Source: Bradyrhizobium sp. ORS 285
Lineage (GTDB): Bacteria; Pseudomonadota; Alphaproteobacteria; Rhizobiales; Xanthobacteraceae
Reading direction: 5' to 3'
Assembly (NCBI RefSeq): GCF_900176205.1
Contig: NZ_LT859959.1
Coordinates: 1,798,001-1,862,000, forward strand
Length of the DNA stretch: 64,000 nt
The position numbers were made by a program, and so were the translations under genes. Numbering within the stretch: position 1 is the first letter of the stretch; each line of letters begins with the position of its first letter. The notes under the pieces are model-generated. The model saw only the letters and a list, made by a program, of their open reading frames with translations. It was not told the origin of the DNA and ran no database searches. Of this stretch, positions 52,407 through 61,556 are shown in pieces.

Positions 52407-53411
52407 CTAACGCCACCTCCGCCGGCTCATCGTCGCTCCCAGCGCAAAGAAGAGCGCAGCTCCGATCGCGACCGTCGCAGCGCGGGCGACGTCGCCGGGC
52501 AACAGCACGGCCTGCTGCGCGGCCTCCTTGCTGAACGAGCCGCGGGTGCGGTGCAGGCGCGTGACCGGATGGTCGAGATTGTCGGTGCGGTCGGGCACCA
52601 GTGGCACATCGGTCTGCTGTCCCGCGATCGCCTTGGCGGCGAGGTAGTGGTCGAGCAGAGCCGGCGCGACGGCATTGCCGAGGATGGTGAGCAGCGTCGG
52701 CCAGCCGATCCAGTATTCGCGGAAGCCGCCGGCGGCGACGCGATACACGGCGTCGGCGATCACCTCCGGCTCGACCGGACGCCCCATCGGGCGTGGCGTA
52801 TGCGCGAGATGCGCCCGCGCCCAATCGAATTGCGGCGTGTTCACCGCCGGCAGATCGACCATGCACAGGGTGATGCGCGAGCGCTCATGCATCAGCTCCG
52901 CGCGCAGCGAGTCGGTGAAGCCGTGGATCGCATGCTTGGCGCCGCAATAGGCGGCCTGAAGCGGAATGCCGCGATAGGCGAGCGCCGAGCCGATCTGGAT
53001 GATGCGGCCCTCGCCGCGCCGGCGCATCGAGCGCAGCGCCGCCATCGTGCCGTGCACGAAGCCGAGATAGGTCACGTCGGTGACGCGGCGGAATTCATCG
53101 GGCGTGATGTCGGCGACCGTCGAGAACACCGTCTCCATGGCGTCGTTGATCCAGATGTCGACCGGACCCAACCGCTGTTCGAGCCGCTCGGCCGCTTCGA
53201 ACAGCGCCTGCGCGTCGGCGACATCGACGGCCTCGTACTCGGCATGGGCAAAGCAGCCCTGCAGCTCGCGCTGAACGTCTCGCAGCGCTTCCTCATCGCG
53301 CGCGATCAGGCCGACGCGGTCGCCGGCTTCGCCGAAGCGCTTGGCAATGGCGCGGCCGACACCGGCGGACGCGCCGGTGATGATGACGGTACGGGATCTC
53401 ATCCGAGGCAT
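52407..53411 (-). CDS. Short-chain dehydrogenase/reductase with C-terminal membrane segment
   Basis: The 334-residue protein has the cofactor motif TGASAGVGRAIAKRF, the catalytic Ser in IQIGSALAYRG and Tyr/Lys in AAYCGAKHA, so it is a complete classical SDR. Beyond the SDR fold (to about 265) it ends with a short hydrophobic segment (AATVAIGAALFFALGATM). The start at 53411 has a GGAG site eight bases before it. Substrate is unknown; the C-terminal anchor suggests a membrane-linked lipid or quinone-type substrate, which is inference. Confidence 0.88.
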   Translation of the reverse strand: MPRMRSRTVIITGASAGVGRAIAKRFGEAGDRVGLIARDEEALRDVQRELQGCFAHAEYEAVDVADAQALFEAAERLEQRLGPVDIWINDAMETVFSTVADITPDEFRRVTDVTYLGFVHGTMAALRSMRRRGEGRIIQIGSALAYRGIPLQAAYCGAKHAIHGFTDSLRAELMHERSRITLCMVDLPAVNTPQFDWARAHLAHTPRPMGRPVEPEVIADAVYRVAAGGFREYWIGWPTLLTILGNAVAPALLDHYLAAKAIAGQQTDVPLVPDRTDNLDHPVTRLHRTRGSFSKEAAQQAVLLPGDVARAATVAIGAALFFALGATMSRRRWR

Positions 53412-53497
53412 GTCCGGTTCTCCGTGCGCCCCGTGGTACAAACGTGCAGCGGCCGGCAATGTTTCGGCCGCGAAGATCCGCTGCCAATGAAGTCTTG

Positions 53498-54364
53498 TTA
53501 AGCTTCCGAAGCGTCACCGCCGCGCTTGTCCTCGGGAACCGCGACGACGTCAAAATTACGCGCCAGTGCCGCGAGCGCCAGCTTCATGTCCTGGCCCTGC
53601 ATGGCCGCGCCATGGCCGGTGATCACCGTCTCCGGCGACAGCGCGTCGATGGCGCGAACGGACTCGCGCGCGGCTGCCCAGTCCGGCGTGAAGTACATCG
53701 GCGGCCCGTGCATTTCCGGCGCCTGCGTCACGGACGCGTAGACGGATTCCTGCGCTGTCGTGACGATGGCATCGCCTGCGATCAGCAGGCGGTCGCGTTC
53801 GCGCCATAGCGAGACATGGCCGGGCGCATGGCCCGGCGTGTGGATCCAGCGAAACCCCGACATGAACGGGACCGAGTGGTCGGGCGGCAGATCGCGCAAA
53901 TGCGCGCCGACATCGACCGGGCTGGTCGGGAACAGCGGCGATAGCCGCGCCAGCATGCCGCCGCCGACATGGGGATCGGGCGGCGGATAGGAGCGGGTGC
54001 CGTTGAGGTAAGGGTGTTCGAGCGGATGGGCGTAGACCGGAACGTCCCATTCGCGGCTCAAGGTCTCGAGCACGCCGACATGGTCGAAGTGACCGTGAGT
54101 GAGCACGATGCAGGCCGGCCGGCCGCTGCCGCCGAAGCGGGCCTGTGCGGCGTGACGGATCGCGGGCCCTGAGCCGAACACGCCGGCATCGATCAGCACC
54201 CAGCCGCCATCGCCTGCGCCAGCCTCGCCGTAGAACGCGACATTGACGATAGCGAGCTGTCGATAGGCGACATCGGGCGCGATCTCGCGCACGCCATCGT
54301 CGCGCGCGGCGTCGGCTTCATGGTTCTCGGCCAGCGCCGATGCAGGCAGCGGAATCTGAGTCAT
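53498..54364 (-). CDS. MBL-fold metallo-hydrolase
   Basis: The 288-residue protein has the metallo-beta-lactamase motif LTHGHFDHVG (His-x-His-x-Asp-His) and later metal ligands in HTPGHAPGHVSLW and the D of AGDAIV, completing a dinuclear site. It is a general hydrolase of the glyoxalase II/lactonase fold; no signal peptide is seen. It lies 67 bases upstream of the GlcG-like gene's end on the same strand and could be part of the catabolic module that follows, but the substrate is unknown. Confidence 0.88.
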   Translation of the reverse strand: MTQIPLPASALAENHEADAARDDGVREIAPDVAYRQLAIVNVAFYGEAGAGDGGWVLIDAGVFGSGPAIRHAAQARFGGSGRPACIVLTHGHFDHVGVLETLSREWDVPVYAHPLEHPYLNGTRSYPPPDPHVGGGMLARLSPLFPTSPVDVGAHLRDLPPDHSVPFMSGFRWIHTPGHAPGHVSLWRERDRLLIAGDAIVTTAQESVYASVTQAPEMHGPPMYFTPDWAAARESVRAIDALSPETVITGHGAAMQGQDMKLALAALARNFDVVAVPEDKRGGDASEA

Positions 54365-54431
54365 GCGGCCTCCGTGGTGAGATCACCAGGGAAGCCGCGG
54401 AGGGACGAAAGGTTGCTAAAGCGCGGAGACC

Positions 54432-54860
54432 CTAGCCCGCATTGGCCTTGAGGCCGGCGGCCTCGATGCCGGCGACGGCGCAGATCTCGTCATTGTCCGA
54501 GGTGTCGCCTGAGACGCCGACGGCGCCGAGCAACGTGGTGCCGTCCATGATCAGTACGCCGCCGGGCACCGGCACCATGCGGCCCTGCGCCAGCGTGTTC
54601 ACGGCGTCGATGAAATAGGCCTGCTCCTGGGCGCGCTGGAACAGGGCGCGGGAGCCGAGGCCGAGCGCCAGCGCGCCATAGGCCTTGCCATGAGCGACCT
54701 CGGCCCGCATCAGGCTGGTGCCGTCCTGCGCGGCGGCGGCTTTCAGGCAGCCGCGGGCGTCGAGCACGATGACGGCGAGCGGCTTCAGCTTCTTCTCGAC
54801 GCCCTTGGCGAGCGTGGCGTCGAGGATCTTGCGGGCGGTGTCGAGCGTGAGGTCGGCCAT
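54432..54860 (-). CDS. GlcG/HbpS family protein
   Basis: The 142-residue protein matches the GlcG/HbpS (heme-degrading domain) family: AVIVLDARGCLKAAAAQDGTS, the AHGKAYGALALG helix and GGVLIMDGTTLLGAVGVSG. In E. coli, glcG is a gene of unknown role in the glycolate oxidation operon; some homologues bind heme. Its place beside a large FAD/Fe-S dehydrogenase gene repeats that link. The two are separated by a palindromic repeat, and whether they are co-transcribed is unclear. Confidence 0.85.
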   Translation of the reverse strand: MADLTLDTARKILDATLAKGVEKKLKPLAVIVLDARGCLKAAAAQDGTSLMRAEVAHGKAYGALALGLGSRALFQRAQEQAYFIDAVNTLAQGRMVPVPGGVLIMDGTTLLGAVGVSGDTSDNDEICAVAGIEAAGLKANAG

Positions 54861-54896
54861 GTCGGGAGTCCCTGTGTCGTTAAGTCAAACGAGCTG

Positions 54897-54980
54897 CGTA
54901 GGGTGGGCAAAGCGTAGCGTGCCCACCGTCTTGCGAAGCGGAAGTCGGCGGTGGGCACGCTTCGCTTTGCCCACCCTACG
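54897..54980. repeat. Nested palindromic intergenic repeat
   Basis: Outer arms CGTAGGGTGGGCAAAGCG (54897-54914) and CGCTTTGCCCACCCTACG (54963-54980) are perfect over 18 bases; inner arms GCGTGCCCACCG (54917-54928) and CGGTGGGCACGC (54949-54960) are perfect over 12. This is a strong 84-base hairpin of a repeat type I recognise from Bradyrhizobium. It abuts the stop of the FAD/Fe-S dehydrogenase gene and may stabilise or end its mRNA. Confidence 0.8.
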
Positions 54981-54982
54981 GA

Positions 54983-57937
54983 CTACGTAGCGGCGCGCCC
55001 TCGCTCCAAACTCATCGCCAAGAGCTGCGCGGCGTGGACGGCGCCGCGGGCGGCGCCGTCATGGATCTGGTGGCGGCAGGAGGTGCCGTCGGCGACGATG
55101 AAGGTCGAAGCATCGGCCTTGCGCACGGCTGGCAGGAGCGAGGCTTCAGCCATCTGCAGCGAGACGTCGTAGGTCTCGGCGCCATAGCCGAACGCGCCGG
55201 CCATGCCGCAGCACGAGGACTCGATGGTCTCGACCGCGAGTTCGGGGATGAGCCGTAGCACCTGCTCGACCGGCTTGAAGGCGGCAAAGGATTTCTGGTG
55301 GCAATGACCATGCAGCAGCGCCTTGCCGGGCAGGGGACCGAGCGGCAGCGCGAGCCGGCCGCTCTCGGCCTCGCGCGCCAGAAACTCCTCCAGCAGCAGC
55401 GCATGCGCGCTGATCGTCTTGGCGGTGGTGTCGTTGCGCAGTGACAGCAGCTCGTCGCGCAAGGTCAGCAGACAGCTCGGCTCGAGGCCGATGATCGGCA
55501 CGCCGCGCGATGCGAAGGGCGCGTAGGTCTCGACCAGCCGCTGCAGCTCGGACCTGGCTTCGTCGACGAGGCCGGCGGAGAGGAACGTGCGGCCGCAGCA
55601 CAGGGCGCGGCCGCCGTCGGCCGGTTTGGGAATGTAGACGCGATAGCCGCCGGCGATCAGTACGCGCAGCGCCGCGTCGAGATTCTCGCGCTCATAGACG
55701 CGGTTGAAAGTGTCGCCGAACAGCACGACCTCACGGCCATCGGCCGGACCAAACGCTTCGGCATCGACGTGGAACGTGTCGCTGCGAAACGCCGGCAGCT
55801 GGCGTCTGGCGCTGATGCCGACGACGCGCTCCATCAGCACGCGCAATGGCGCGACGTGATTGCGCAGATTCACCAGTGGCGCGAAGCGGGCGGCGAGATC
55901 GGCGTAGCGGGGTAGATAGGCCACGAGCCGGTCGCGCAAGGTGAGACCATGCGTGGTCGCGCGCGCGGCCAGCACCTCGATCTTCATCTTGGCCATGTCG
56001 ACGCCGGTCGGACATTCGCGGCGGCAGGCCTTGCAGGAGACGCAGAGCTTCAGCGTCTCCATCATCTCGTCGGACGACAGCGCGCCTGGCCCGAGCTGGC
56101 CGGAGATCGCCAGCCGCAACGTGTTGGCGCGGCCGCGGGTGACATCCTTCTCGTCGCGGGTGGCGCGATAGGACGGGCACATCACGCCGCCGTCGAGTTT
56201 GCGGCAGGCGCCGTTGTTGTTGCACATCTCGACCGCGCCCTGGAAACCGCCGGCGGCTCCGGGATAGGCGGACCAGTCGAGCACGGTCTTGATGTCGTCG
56301 ACGCGATAGTCCGGCGGGTAGCGGAACAGCGTGCGGTCGTCCATCTTGGGCGGATCGACGATGCGGCCTGGGTTCAGCACGTTGCCGGGGTCGAAGCGTT
56401 GCTTCACTTCCTTGAAGTCGGCGACGATGCGGGGGCCGAACATCTGCGCGTGGAATTCCGAGCGCACGATGCCGTCGCCATGCTCACCGGAATGCGAGCC
56501 CTTGTATTCACGCACCATGGCGAAGGCTTCCTCGGCGATGGCGCGCATCGCCTTGACGTCCTTCTCCAGCTTCAGGTTCAGCACGGGCCGCACATGCAGG
56601 CAGCCTTCGGAGGCGTGCGCATACATCGTGCCGCGGGTGCCGTGCTTGGCGAACACGTCGTTGAGTCGTGCCGTGTAGTCGGCGAGATGCGGCAGCGGCA
56701 CGGCGCAGTCCTCGACGAACGACACCGGCTTGCCGGCCTCCTTCATCGACATCATCACGTTGAGCCCGGCGGCGCGGAAATCGGCGACCGCGGTCTGCAG
56801 CGCGGGCTCGGTGATCTCCACCACGCCGCCCCAGTTGCAGATCTCGTTGCTCCAGGAGAAGCCGAGATCACCCATCAGCTCACTGAGCTGCTTCAGCTTG
56901 GCGAGGTTCTCGTCCTTGGTCTCTTCGGCAAACTCGACCACCAGGATCGCGTCGGGATCGCCGCGGACGGCGGCTGTGATCACCGGCTGGAACATCGCAA
57001 TGTCCCGGCCGAGCCCGATCATGGTGCGGTCGACCAGCTCGACCGCGATCGGCTTCAGCTTGACGAGGTGCTGGGCCGCGTCCATCGCTTTGTAGAAGCT
57101 GCCGAAATGGCAGACGCCGAGCACCTTGGTGCGGATCAAGGGCCACAGCTTCAGCTCGATTTTGGTGGAGAAGGCGAGGGTGCCTTCCGATCCGACCAGC
57201 AGGTGGGCGAGGTTGTTGGCGGCGTTGCGCGGCGTCAGCGCGTCGAGATTGTAGCCGCCGACCCGGCGCTGCACCTTGGGAAATTTGTCGGCGATCTCCG
57301 CCGCCTCGCGCTCGCCGAGCGCGAGCATGTCGCGGAACAGCGCGCGGGCGCTCTCCGGTGCGCTGATGTCAGCAAGATCACGCGGCACCTCGCCGAAACG
57401 CGCCAGCGTGCTATCGGCGAGCGCGGCGTCGATCGCGATGGTGTTGTCGCGCATCGTGCCGTAGCGCAGCGAGCGGCCGCCGCAGGAATTGTTGCCGGCC
57501 ATGCCGCCGATCGTCGCCCGCGAGGCGGTGGAGACGTCGACCGGAAACCACAGCCCGTGTTTCTTGAGCTGGCGGTTGAGGTCATCCAGCACGATGCCCG
57601 GCTCTACGGCGCAGGTGCGGCCCTCGACGTCGAGCGAGACGATCCGGTTCAGGTGCTTGGAGAAGTCGACGACGATGCCTTCGTTGACCGTCTGGCCGCA
57701 TTGCGAGGTGCCGCCGCCACGCGGGGTGACGATGCGGCCATCATCGCGGGCGATCGCCAGCGCCCGCAGCGCCTCGTCCATGGTGCGCGGCACGACCACG
57801 CCGGCCGGGATGACCTGGTAGAACGAGGCATCGGTGGCGTAGCGGCCCCGGTTGAAGCGATCGAAGAAGACGTCGCCCGTGATCTCGGCACGGAGCTTCT
57901 GTTCGAGCCTGGACGGACCGGCATTGGCGTTCGGCAT
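54983..57937 (-). CDS. FAD-binding and Fe-S 2-hydroxyacid dehydrogenase fusion
   Basis: The 984-residue protein joins a glycolate oxidase GlcD-type half (about 1-560: VTPRGGGTSQCGQTVNEG for FAD, then FAD-oxidase C-terminal domain) to a Fe-S half. The ferredoxin-like cluster motif CVSCKACRREC lies near residue 635, with a further CNNNGACRK and CCG-type motifs (GLEPSCLL, ESSCCGMAGAFGY) near the C-terminus. It should oxidise D-lactate or a related 2-hydroxyacid and pass electrons to quinone or a cytochrome. It is divergent-like from the aminotransferase module through the GntR gene and has an operator palindrome at 58022-58033. Confidence 0.92.
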   Translation of the reverse strand: MPNANAGPSRLEQKLRAEITGDVFFDRFNRGRYATDASFYQVIPAGVVVPRTMDEALRALAIARDDGRIVTPRGGGTSQCGQTVNEGIVVDFSKHLNRIVSLDVEGRTCAVEPGIVLDDLNRQLKKHGLWFPVDVSTASRATIGGMAGNNSCGGRSLRYGTMRDNTIAIDAALADSTLARFGEVPRDLADISAPESARALFRDMLALGEREAAEIADKFPKVQRRVGGYNLDALTPRNAANNLAHLLVGSEGTLAFSTKIELKLWPLIRTKVLGVCHFGSFYKAMDAAQHLVKLKPIAVELVDRTMIGLGRDIAMFQPVITAAVRGDPDAILVVEFAEETKDENLAKLKQLSELMGDLGFSWSNEICNWGGVVEITEPALQTAVADFRAAGLNVMMSMKEAGKPVSFVEDCAVPLPHLADYTARLNDVFAKHGTRGTMYAHASEGCLHVRPVLNLKLEKDVKAMRAIAEEAFAMVREYKGSHSGEHGDGIVRSEFHAQMFGPRIVADFKEVKQRFDPGNVLNPGRIVDPPKMDDRTLFRYPPDYRVDDIKTVLDWSAYPGAAGGFQGAVEMCNNNGACRKLDGGVMCPSYRATRDEKDVTRGRANTLRLAISGQLGPGALSSDEMMETLKLCVSCKACRRECPTGVDMAKMKIEVLAARATTHGLTLRDRLVAYLPRYADLAARFAPLVNLRNHVAPLRVLMERVVGISARRQLPAFRSDTFHVDAEAFGPADGREVVLFGDTFNRVYERENLDAALRVLIAGGYRVYIPKPADGGRALCCGRTFLSAGLVDEARSELQRLVETYAPFASRGVPIIGLEPSCLLTLRDELLSLRNDTTAKTISAHALLLEEFLAREAESGRLALPLGPLPGKALLHGHCHQKSFAAFKPVEQVLRLIPELAVETIESSCCGMAGAFGYGAETYDVSLQMAEASLLPAVRKADASTFIVADGTSCRHQIHDGAARGAVHAAQLLAMSLERGRAAT

Positions 57938-58021
57938 GAGGATCCCTGATCAGCCCTGGTCGCGTCGCAGTTCACCGGGCCTTGGCCCGGTGTCAATCAT
58001 TTCTGGAACAGCGTCAACCAG

Positions 58022-58033
58022 ATTGCATGCAAT
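58022..58033. promoter_or_regulatory. GntR operator candidate 1
   Basis: ATTGCATGCAAT is a perfect 12-base palindrome, 85 bases before the dehydrogenase gene and just downstream of the GntR gene. The same palindrome lies before the aminotransferase gene. Confidence 0.65.
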
Positions 58034-58054
58034 TCGAGGAGGGCGATATCGACC

Positions 58055-58822
58055 TTAGTCTACTCTGGCCGGCTTTCCACTAGGGGTAGAAGCGGGGCCG
58101 GCTTGCTCTTCGGCAAAGTAGGTAATGGCGGCCGAGCCCTTGTTGCGCAGGTGCTGAAACAGGATGTCCGAGAGCTCGCTGCCGGCGCGCCGGCGCAGCG
58201 CGTCGAGGATCAGCTCGTGCTCGCGCATCGCCTCGCTCCAGCGCTCGCGCCTGCGGGCGAAGTTGGCCGAGAAGCGTACGCGGCGGATGCGGCCCGCGAG
58301 GCTGTCATAGGTCGCATGAAGGGTGGCGTTGGCAGCGGCATCGACGATCGCGCGGTGGATGAGCTGGTTCATGCGGAAATAACCCTGCATGTCCTGGCGC
58401 ATGTAAAAGCCGTACATATCGTGATGATATTGCTCGATCTTCGCGATCTCTTCATCCGAGATCTTCTCGCAGGCGAGGCGGCCGGCGAGGCCTTCCAGGC
58501 CGCCCATCAGGTCGAACAATTCCTGGATGTCGGCTGCGCTCAGGGGGCGGACACGCGCGCCGCGATTGGGCAGCAGCTCGACGAGGCCTTCGGCTGCCAG
58601 CACCTTGAGAGCCTCGCGCAGGGGCGTGCGGGACACGCCCAGCATTTCGCACAGCTGCCGCTCCGACAGCCGCCCGCCATCCGGCACATGGCCCTCGACG
58701 ATATAGTCGCGCAGCCGCGCCAGGATCTCGTCATGCAGCGACGTCTCGTCCCGCGCCGGGGCGGGACGGTCGTTTGGCCCGGTCAATGGGACCGTTTCGA
58801 TATCTGGAATCGTGGAACTCAT
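58055..58822 (-). CDS. GntR/FCD-family transcriptional regulator
   Basis: The 255-residue protein has a GntR winged helix (about 27-95: SERQLCEMLGVSRTPLREAL) and an FCD domain (about 105-230) with His and Asp residues for metal and acid binding. FCD regulators respond to organic acids such as lactate, glycolate or pyruvate. The gene sits between the two palindromes ATTGCATGCAAT at 58022 and 58897, so it likely controls both the dehydrogenase gene and the aminotransferase operon. It is not the nearest neighbour of a receptor protein. Confidence 0.9.
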   Translation of the reverse strand: MSSTIPDIETVPLTGPNDRPAPARDETSLHDEILARLRDYIVEGHVPDGGRLSERQLCEMLGVSRTPLREALKVLAAEGLVELLPNRGARVRPLSAADIQELFDLMGGLEGLAGRLACEKISDEEIAKIEQYHHDMYGFYMRQDMQGYFRMNQLIHRAIVDAAANATLHATYDSLAGRIRRVRFSANFARRRERWSEAMREHELILDALRRRAGSELSDILFQHLRNKGSAAITYFAEEQAGPASTPSGKPARVD

Positions 58823-58896
58823 AGAAACGATTGTAGCGGTAGTTAAAGATGGGGTCGACCGCAGAAATGCATGCTCTACGCACTTGTTAATTTAAG

Positions 58897-58910
58897 AATT
58901 GCATGCAATT
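58897..58910. promoter_or_regulatory. GntR operator candidate 2
   Basis: AATTGCATGCAATT is a 14-base perfect palindrome containing the same 12-mer as at 58022. It lies 38 bases before the start of the first aminotransferase gene and 75 bases before the divergent GntR gene. Confidence 0.7.
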
Positions 58911-58948
58911 ATTGGTGTCAGAATGCCGTTGTCGTCTGGAGTTCTGCC

Positions 58949-60154
58949 GTGACCCGTCACCAAGGCCGTCATTTCCTGCACATTCCGGGCCCGAGCCCGG
59001 TGCCCGAGCGCGTGCTGCGGGCGATGGACATGCCGGTGATCGATCACCGCAGCGCCGAGTTCGCCGAACTCGGCAAGGCCGTGCTCAGCGGCTCGCAGAA
59101 GATCTTCAAGACCACGAGCCCGGTGATCATCTATCCGTCCTCGGGCACCGGCGCCTGGGAGGCCGCGATCGTCAACACGCTGTCGCCGGGTGACAAGGTG
59201 CTGATGGTCGAGACGGGCCACTTCGCCACGCTGTGGCGGCAGATGGCGGCGCGCTGGGGCATCGAGGTCGATTTCATCCCCGGCGACTGGCGCCGCGGCG
59301 TCGATCCCTCGATCATCGAAGAGAAGCTCGCGGCCGATACCGCGCATCAGCTCAAGGCCGTGATGGTCGTGCACAACGAGACCTCGACCGGGTCGACCAG
59401 CCGCATCGGCGAGGTCCGGGCCGCCATCGATCGCGCCAAGCATCCGGCGCTGCTGATGGTCGACACCATCTCCGGTCTTGCGTCCGCTGACTTCCGCTTC
59501 GACGAGTGGAAAGTCGACGTCGCCGTCTCCTGCTCGCAGAAGGGCTTCATGCTGCCGCCGGGGCTCGGCTTCAACGCCGTCTCGGACAAGGCGCGCGAAG
59601 TTGCCAAGACTAACAAGATGCCGCGCTCGTTCTGGGACTGGGAGGACATGCTGAAGCTGAATGCGAACGGCTTCTTCCCCTACACCCCCGCGACGAACCT
59701 GCTTTATGGCCTGCGCGAGGCGATCGCGATGCTGCTCGAGGAGGGGCTCGATCAGGTCTTCGCACGCCACCTCAAGCTCGCGGCGGCGACGCGTGCGGCG
59801 GTGGAGCACTGGGGTCTCGAAGTGCTGTGCCAGGAGCCGAGGGATCATTCACCTGTGCTGACGGCCGTGTTGATGCCGCCCGGTCATAATGCCGACGAGT
59901 TCCGCCAGGTCGTGCTGGACAATTTCAACATGTCGCTCGGCTCGGGCCTGTCCAAGGTCGCCGGTAAGGTCTTCCGCATCGGTCATCTCGGCGAGTGCAA
60001 CGAGCTGACCCTGATGGCGGCGCTGAGCGGTGTCGAGATGGGGCTGCGGGTGGCCGGCGTGCCGCATCGGGCCGGCGGCGTCGATGCCGCGATGGCGCTG
60101 CTGGAGCAGCCGATCGCGGGGAATGCGCCGCGGCATCTCGCGGTTGTGAATTGA
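58949..60154 (+). CDS. Serine-glyoxylate aminotransferase family protein 1
   Basis: The 401-residue protein is a class V aminotransferase of the alanine/serine-glyoxylate type: HIPGPSPVPERVLRAMDMPV at the N-terminus, SSGTGAWEAA and the PLP lysine at Lys198 (SCSQKGFMLPPG). The GTG at 58949 is preferred, with a GGAG site before it. It should transfer an amino group from serine or a related amine to glyoxylate, giving glycine and hydroxypyruvate. It begins a probable operon with a paralogue, a hydratase-like gene and a tricarboxylate transporter. Confidence 0.9.
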   Translation: MTRHQGRHFLHIPGPSPVPERVLRAMDMPVIDHRSAEFAELGKAVLSGSQKIFKTTSPVIIYPSSGTGAWEAAIVNTLSPGDKVLMVETGHFATLWRQMAARWGIEVDFIPGDWRRGVDPSIIEEKLAADTAHQLKAVMVVHNETSTGSTSRIGEVRAAIDRAKHPALLMVDTISGLASADFRFDEWKVDVAVSCSQKGFMLPPGLGFNAVSDKAREVAKTNKMPRSFWDWEDMLKLNANGFFPYTPATNLLYGLREAIAMLLEEGLDQVFARHLKLAAATRAAVEHWGLEVLCQEPRDHSPVLTAVLMPPGHNADEFRQVVLDNFNMSLGSGLSKVAGKVFRIGHLGECNELTLMAALSGVEMGLRVAGVPHRAGGVDAAMALLEQPIAGNAPRHLAVVN

Positions 60155-60362
60155 GGCGAAATCGCGTGCGGGCGCGGGCCGCATCGGCCCTTGCCGCACT
60201 GCACAGAAGAAGGGGAGTCGTGTGCATCTGAGGGATGTCAGCCCGAAGCGATCGGTGCTTGCGTCTTCTGTGTTGACGCCAGCGGTCTGGCGGGAGAAAA
60301 GCGCGACGAGCGCGTGGGATACCACGTCCGCGCACCAACCAAATGACCGGGGATGGACGCCA

Positions 60363-61556
60363 ATGACTGTGCACACAGGACGGCATTTTCTTCAGATTCC
60401 GGGGCCGACCAACGTGCCCGACCGCGTGCTGCGCGCGATGGACATGCCGACGATGGATCATCGCGGCCCCGAGTTCGCCGAGCTCGGCTTTGCCGTGCTC
60501 GCAGCATCGCAGCGGATTTTCCGCACCAAGCAGCCGGTGATCATCTATCCCTCGTCCGGCACCGGTGCGTGGGAAGCCGCGATCGTCAACACGCTCGCCC
60601 CCGGCGACAAGGTGCTGATGGCCGAGACCGGCCAGTTCGCGGTGCTGTGGAAGGGTATCGCCGACAAGTTCAAGCTCGACGTCGACTTCGTTGCCGGCGA
60701 CTGGCGTCACGGCGCCGACATCGCGGCGATCGAGCAGCGTCTTAACGACGACAAGGCGCACAAGATCAAGGCCGTGTGCATCGTGCACAACGAGACCTCG
60801 ACCGGCTGCCTGACGCCGCCGCTCGAAGTGCGCAAGGCGATCGACCGTGCGGGCCATCCGGCGCTGCTGATGGTCGACACCATCTCGGGCCTCGGCTCGA
60901 TGGAGTATGAGCACGACGCCTGGGGCATCGACGTCTCCGTCGCCGGCTCGCAGAAGGGACTGATGCTGCCGCCGGGCCTCGGCTTCAACGCCGTCTCGGA
61001 GAAGGCGCTCGCGGTGGCCAAGGCCAATCCCGGCATGCGCTCCTATTGGGACTGGCAGGAGATCATCACTTTCAACAAGCTCGGCACCTTCCCCTATACG
61101 CCGGCCTGCAATCTGCTGATGGGTCTCAACGAGGCGCTGAAGATGCTGGAGGAGGAGGGCCATGAGAACGTGTTCGCCCGCCACCGCCGCCACAGCCTCG
61201 CCACGCGCGCGGCAGTGAAGGCCTGGGGCCTCGACACGCAGTGCCAGGATGCGCAGGCGCATTCGCCGGCGCTCACCGGCGTCGTCATGCCCGAGGGCCA
61301 TGACGCCGATGCGTTCCGCAAGACGGTGCTGGAAAACTTCGACATGTCGCTCGGCACCGGCCTGAACAAGATCAAGGGCAAGGTTTTCCGCATCGGCCAT
61401 ATCGGTCACTTCAACGACCTGATGCTGATGGGGACGCTGTCCGGCGTCGAGATGGGCCTTGCGCTCGCCAATGTCCCGCATCGCGCCGGTGGCGTGCTGG
61501 CGGCGATGGATGTCCTCAAGGCGCGCGAGGCCGCGCCGATTCCGAAGGTGGCCTGA
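60363..61556 (+). CDS. Serine-glyoxylate aminotransferase family protein 2
   Basis: The 397-residue protein is a close paralogue of the preceding one in layout (QIPGPTNVPDRVLRAMDMPT; SSGTGAWEAA; PLP Lys198 in AGSQKGLMLPPG), differing widely in sequence elsewhere. The ATG at 60363 starts after a GGGGATGG site; a longer frame exists upstream but overlaps the gap of 208 bases. Two class V paralogues in tandem suggest different amino donors, or a heteromeric or backup pair. The stop overlaps the next start (TGATG). Confidence 0.9.
   Translation: MTVHTGRHFLQIPGPTNVPDRVLRAMDMPTMDHRGPEFAELGFAVLAASQRIFRTKQPVIIYPSSGTGAWEAAIVNTLAPGDKVLMAETGQFAVLWKGIADKFKLDVDFVAGDWRHGADIAAIEQRLNDDKAHKIKAVCIVHNETSTGCLTPPLEVRKAIDRAGHPALLMVDTISGLGSMEYEHDAWGIDVSVAGSQKGLMLPPGLGFNAVSEKALAVAKANPGMRSYWDWQEIITFNKLGTFPYTPACNLLMGLNEALKMLEEEGHENVFARHRRHSLATRAAVKAWGLDTQCQDAQAHSPALTGVVMPEGHDADAFRKTVLENFDMSLGTGLNKIKGKVFRIGHIGHFNDLMLMGTLSGVEMGLALANVPHRAGGVLAAMDVLKAREAAPIPKVA

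Noticed and set aside
55949..57949. 666-codon plus-strand frame opposite the dehydrogenase
   Set aside because: His/Gly/Val-rich shadow of a strong FAD/Fe-S protein gene.
59925..61481. Long minus-strand frame across the aminotransferase genes
   Set aside because: Shadow of two well supported class V aminotransferases.
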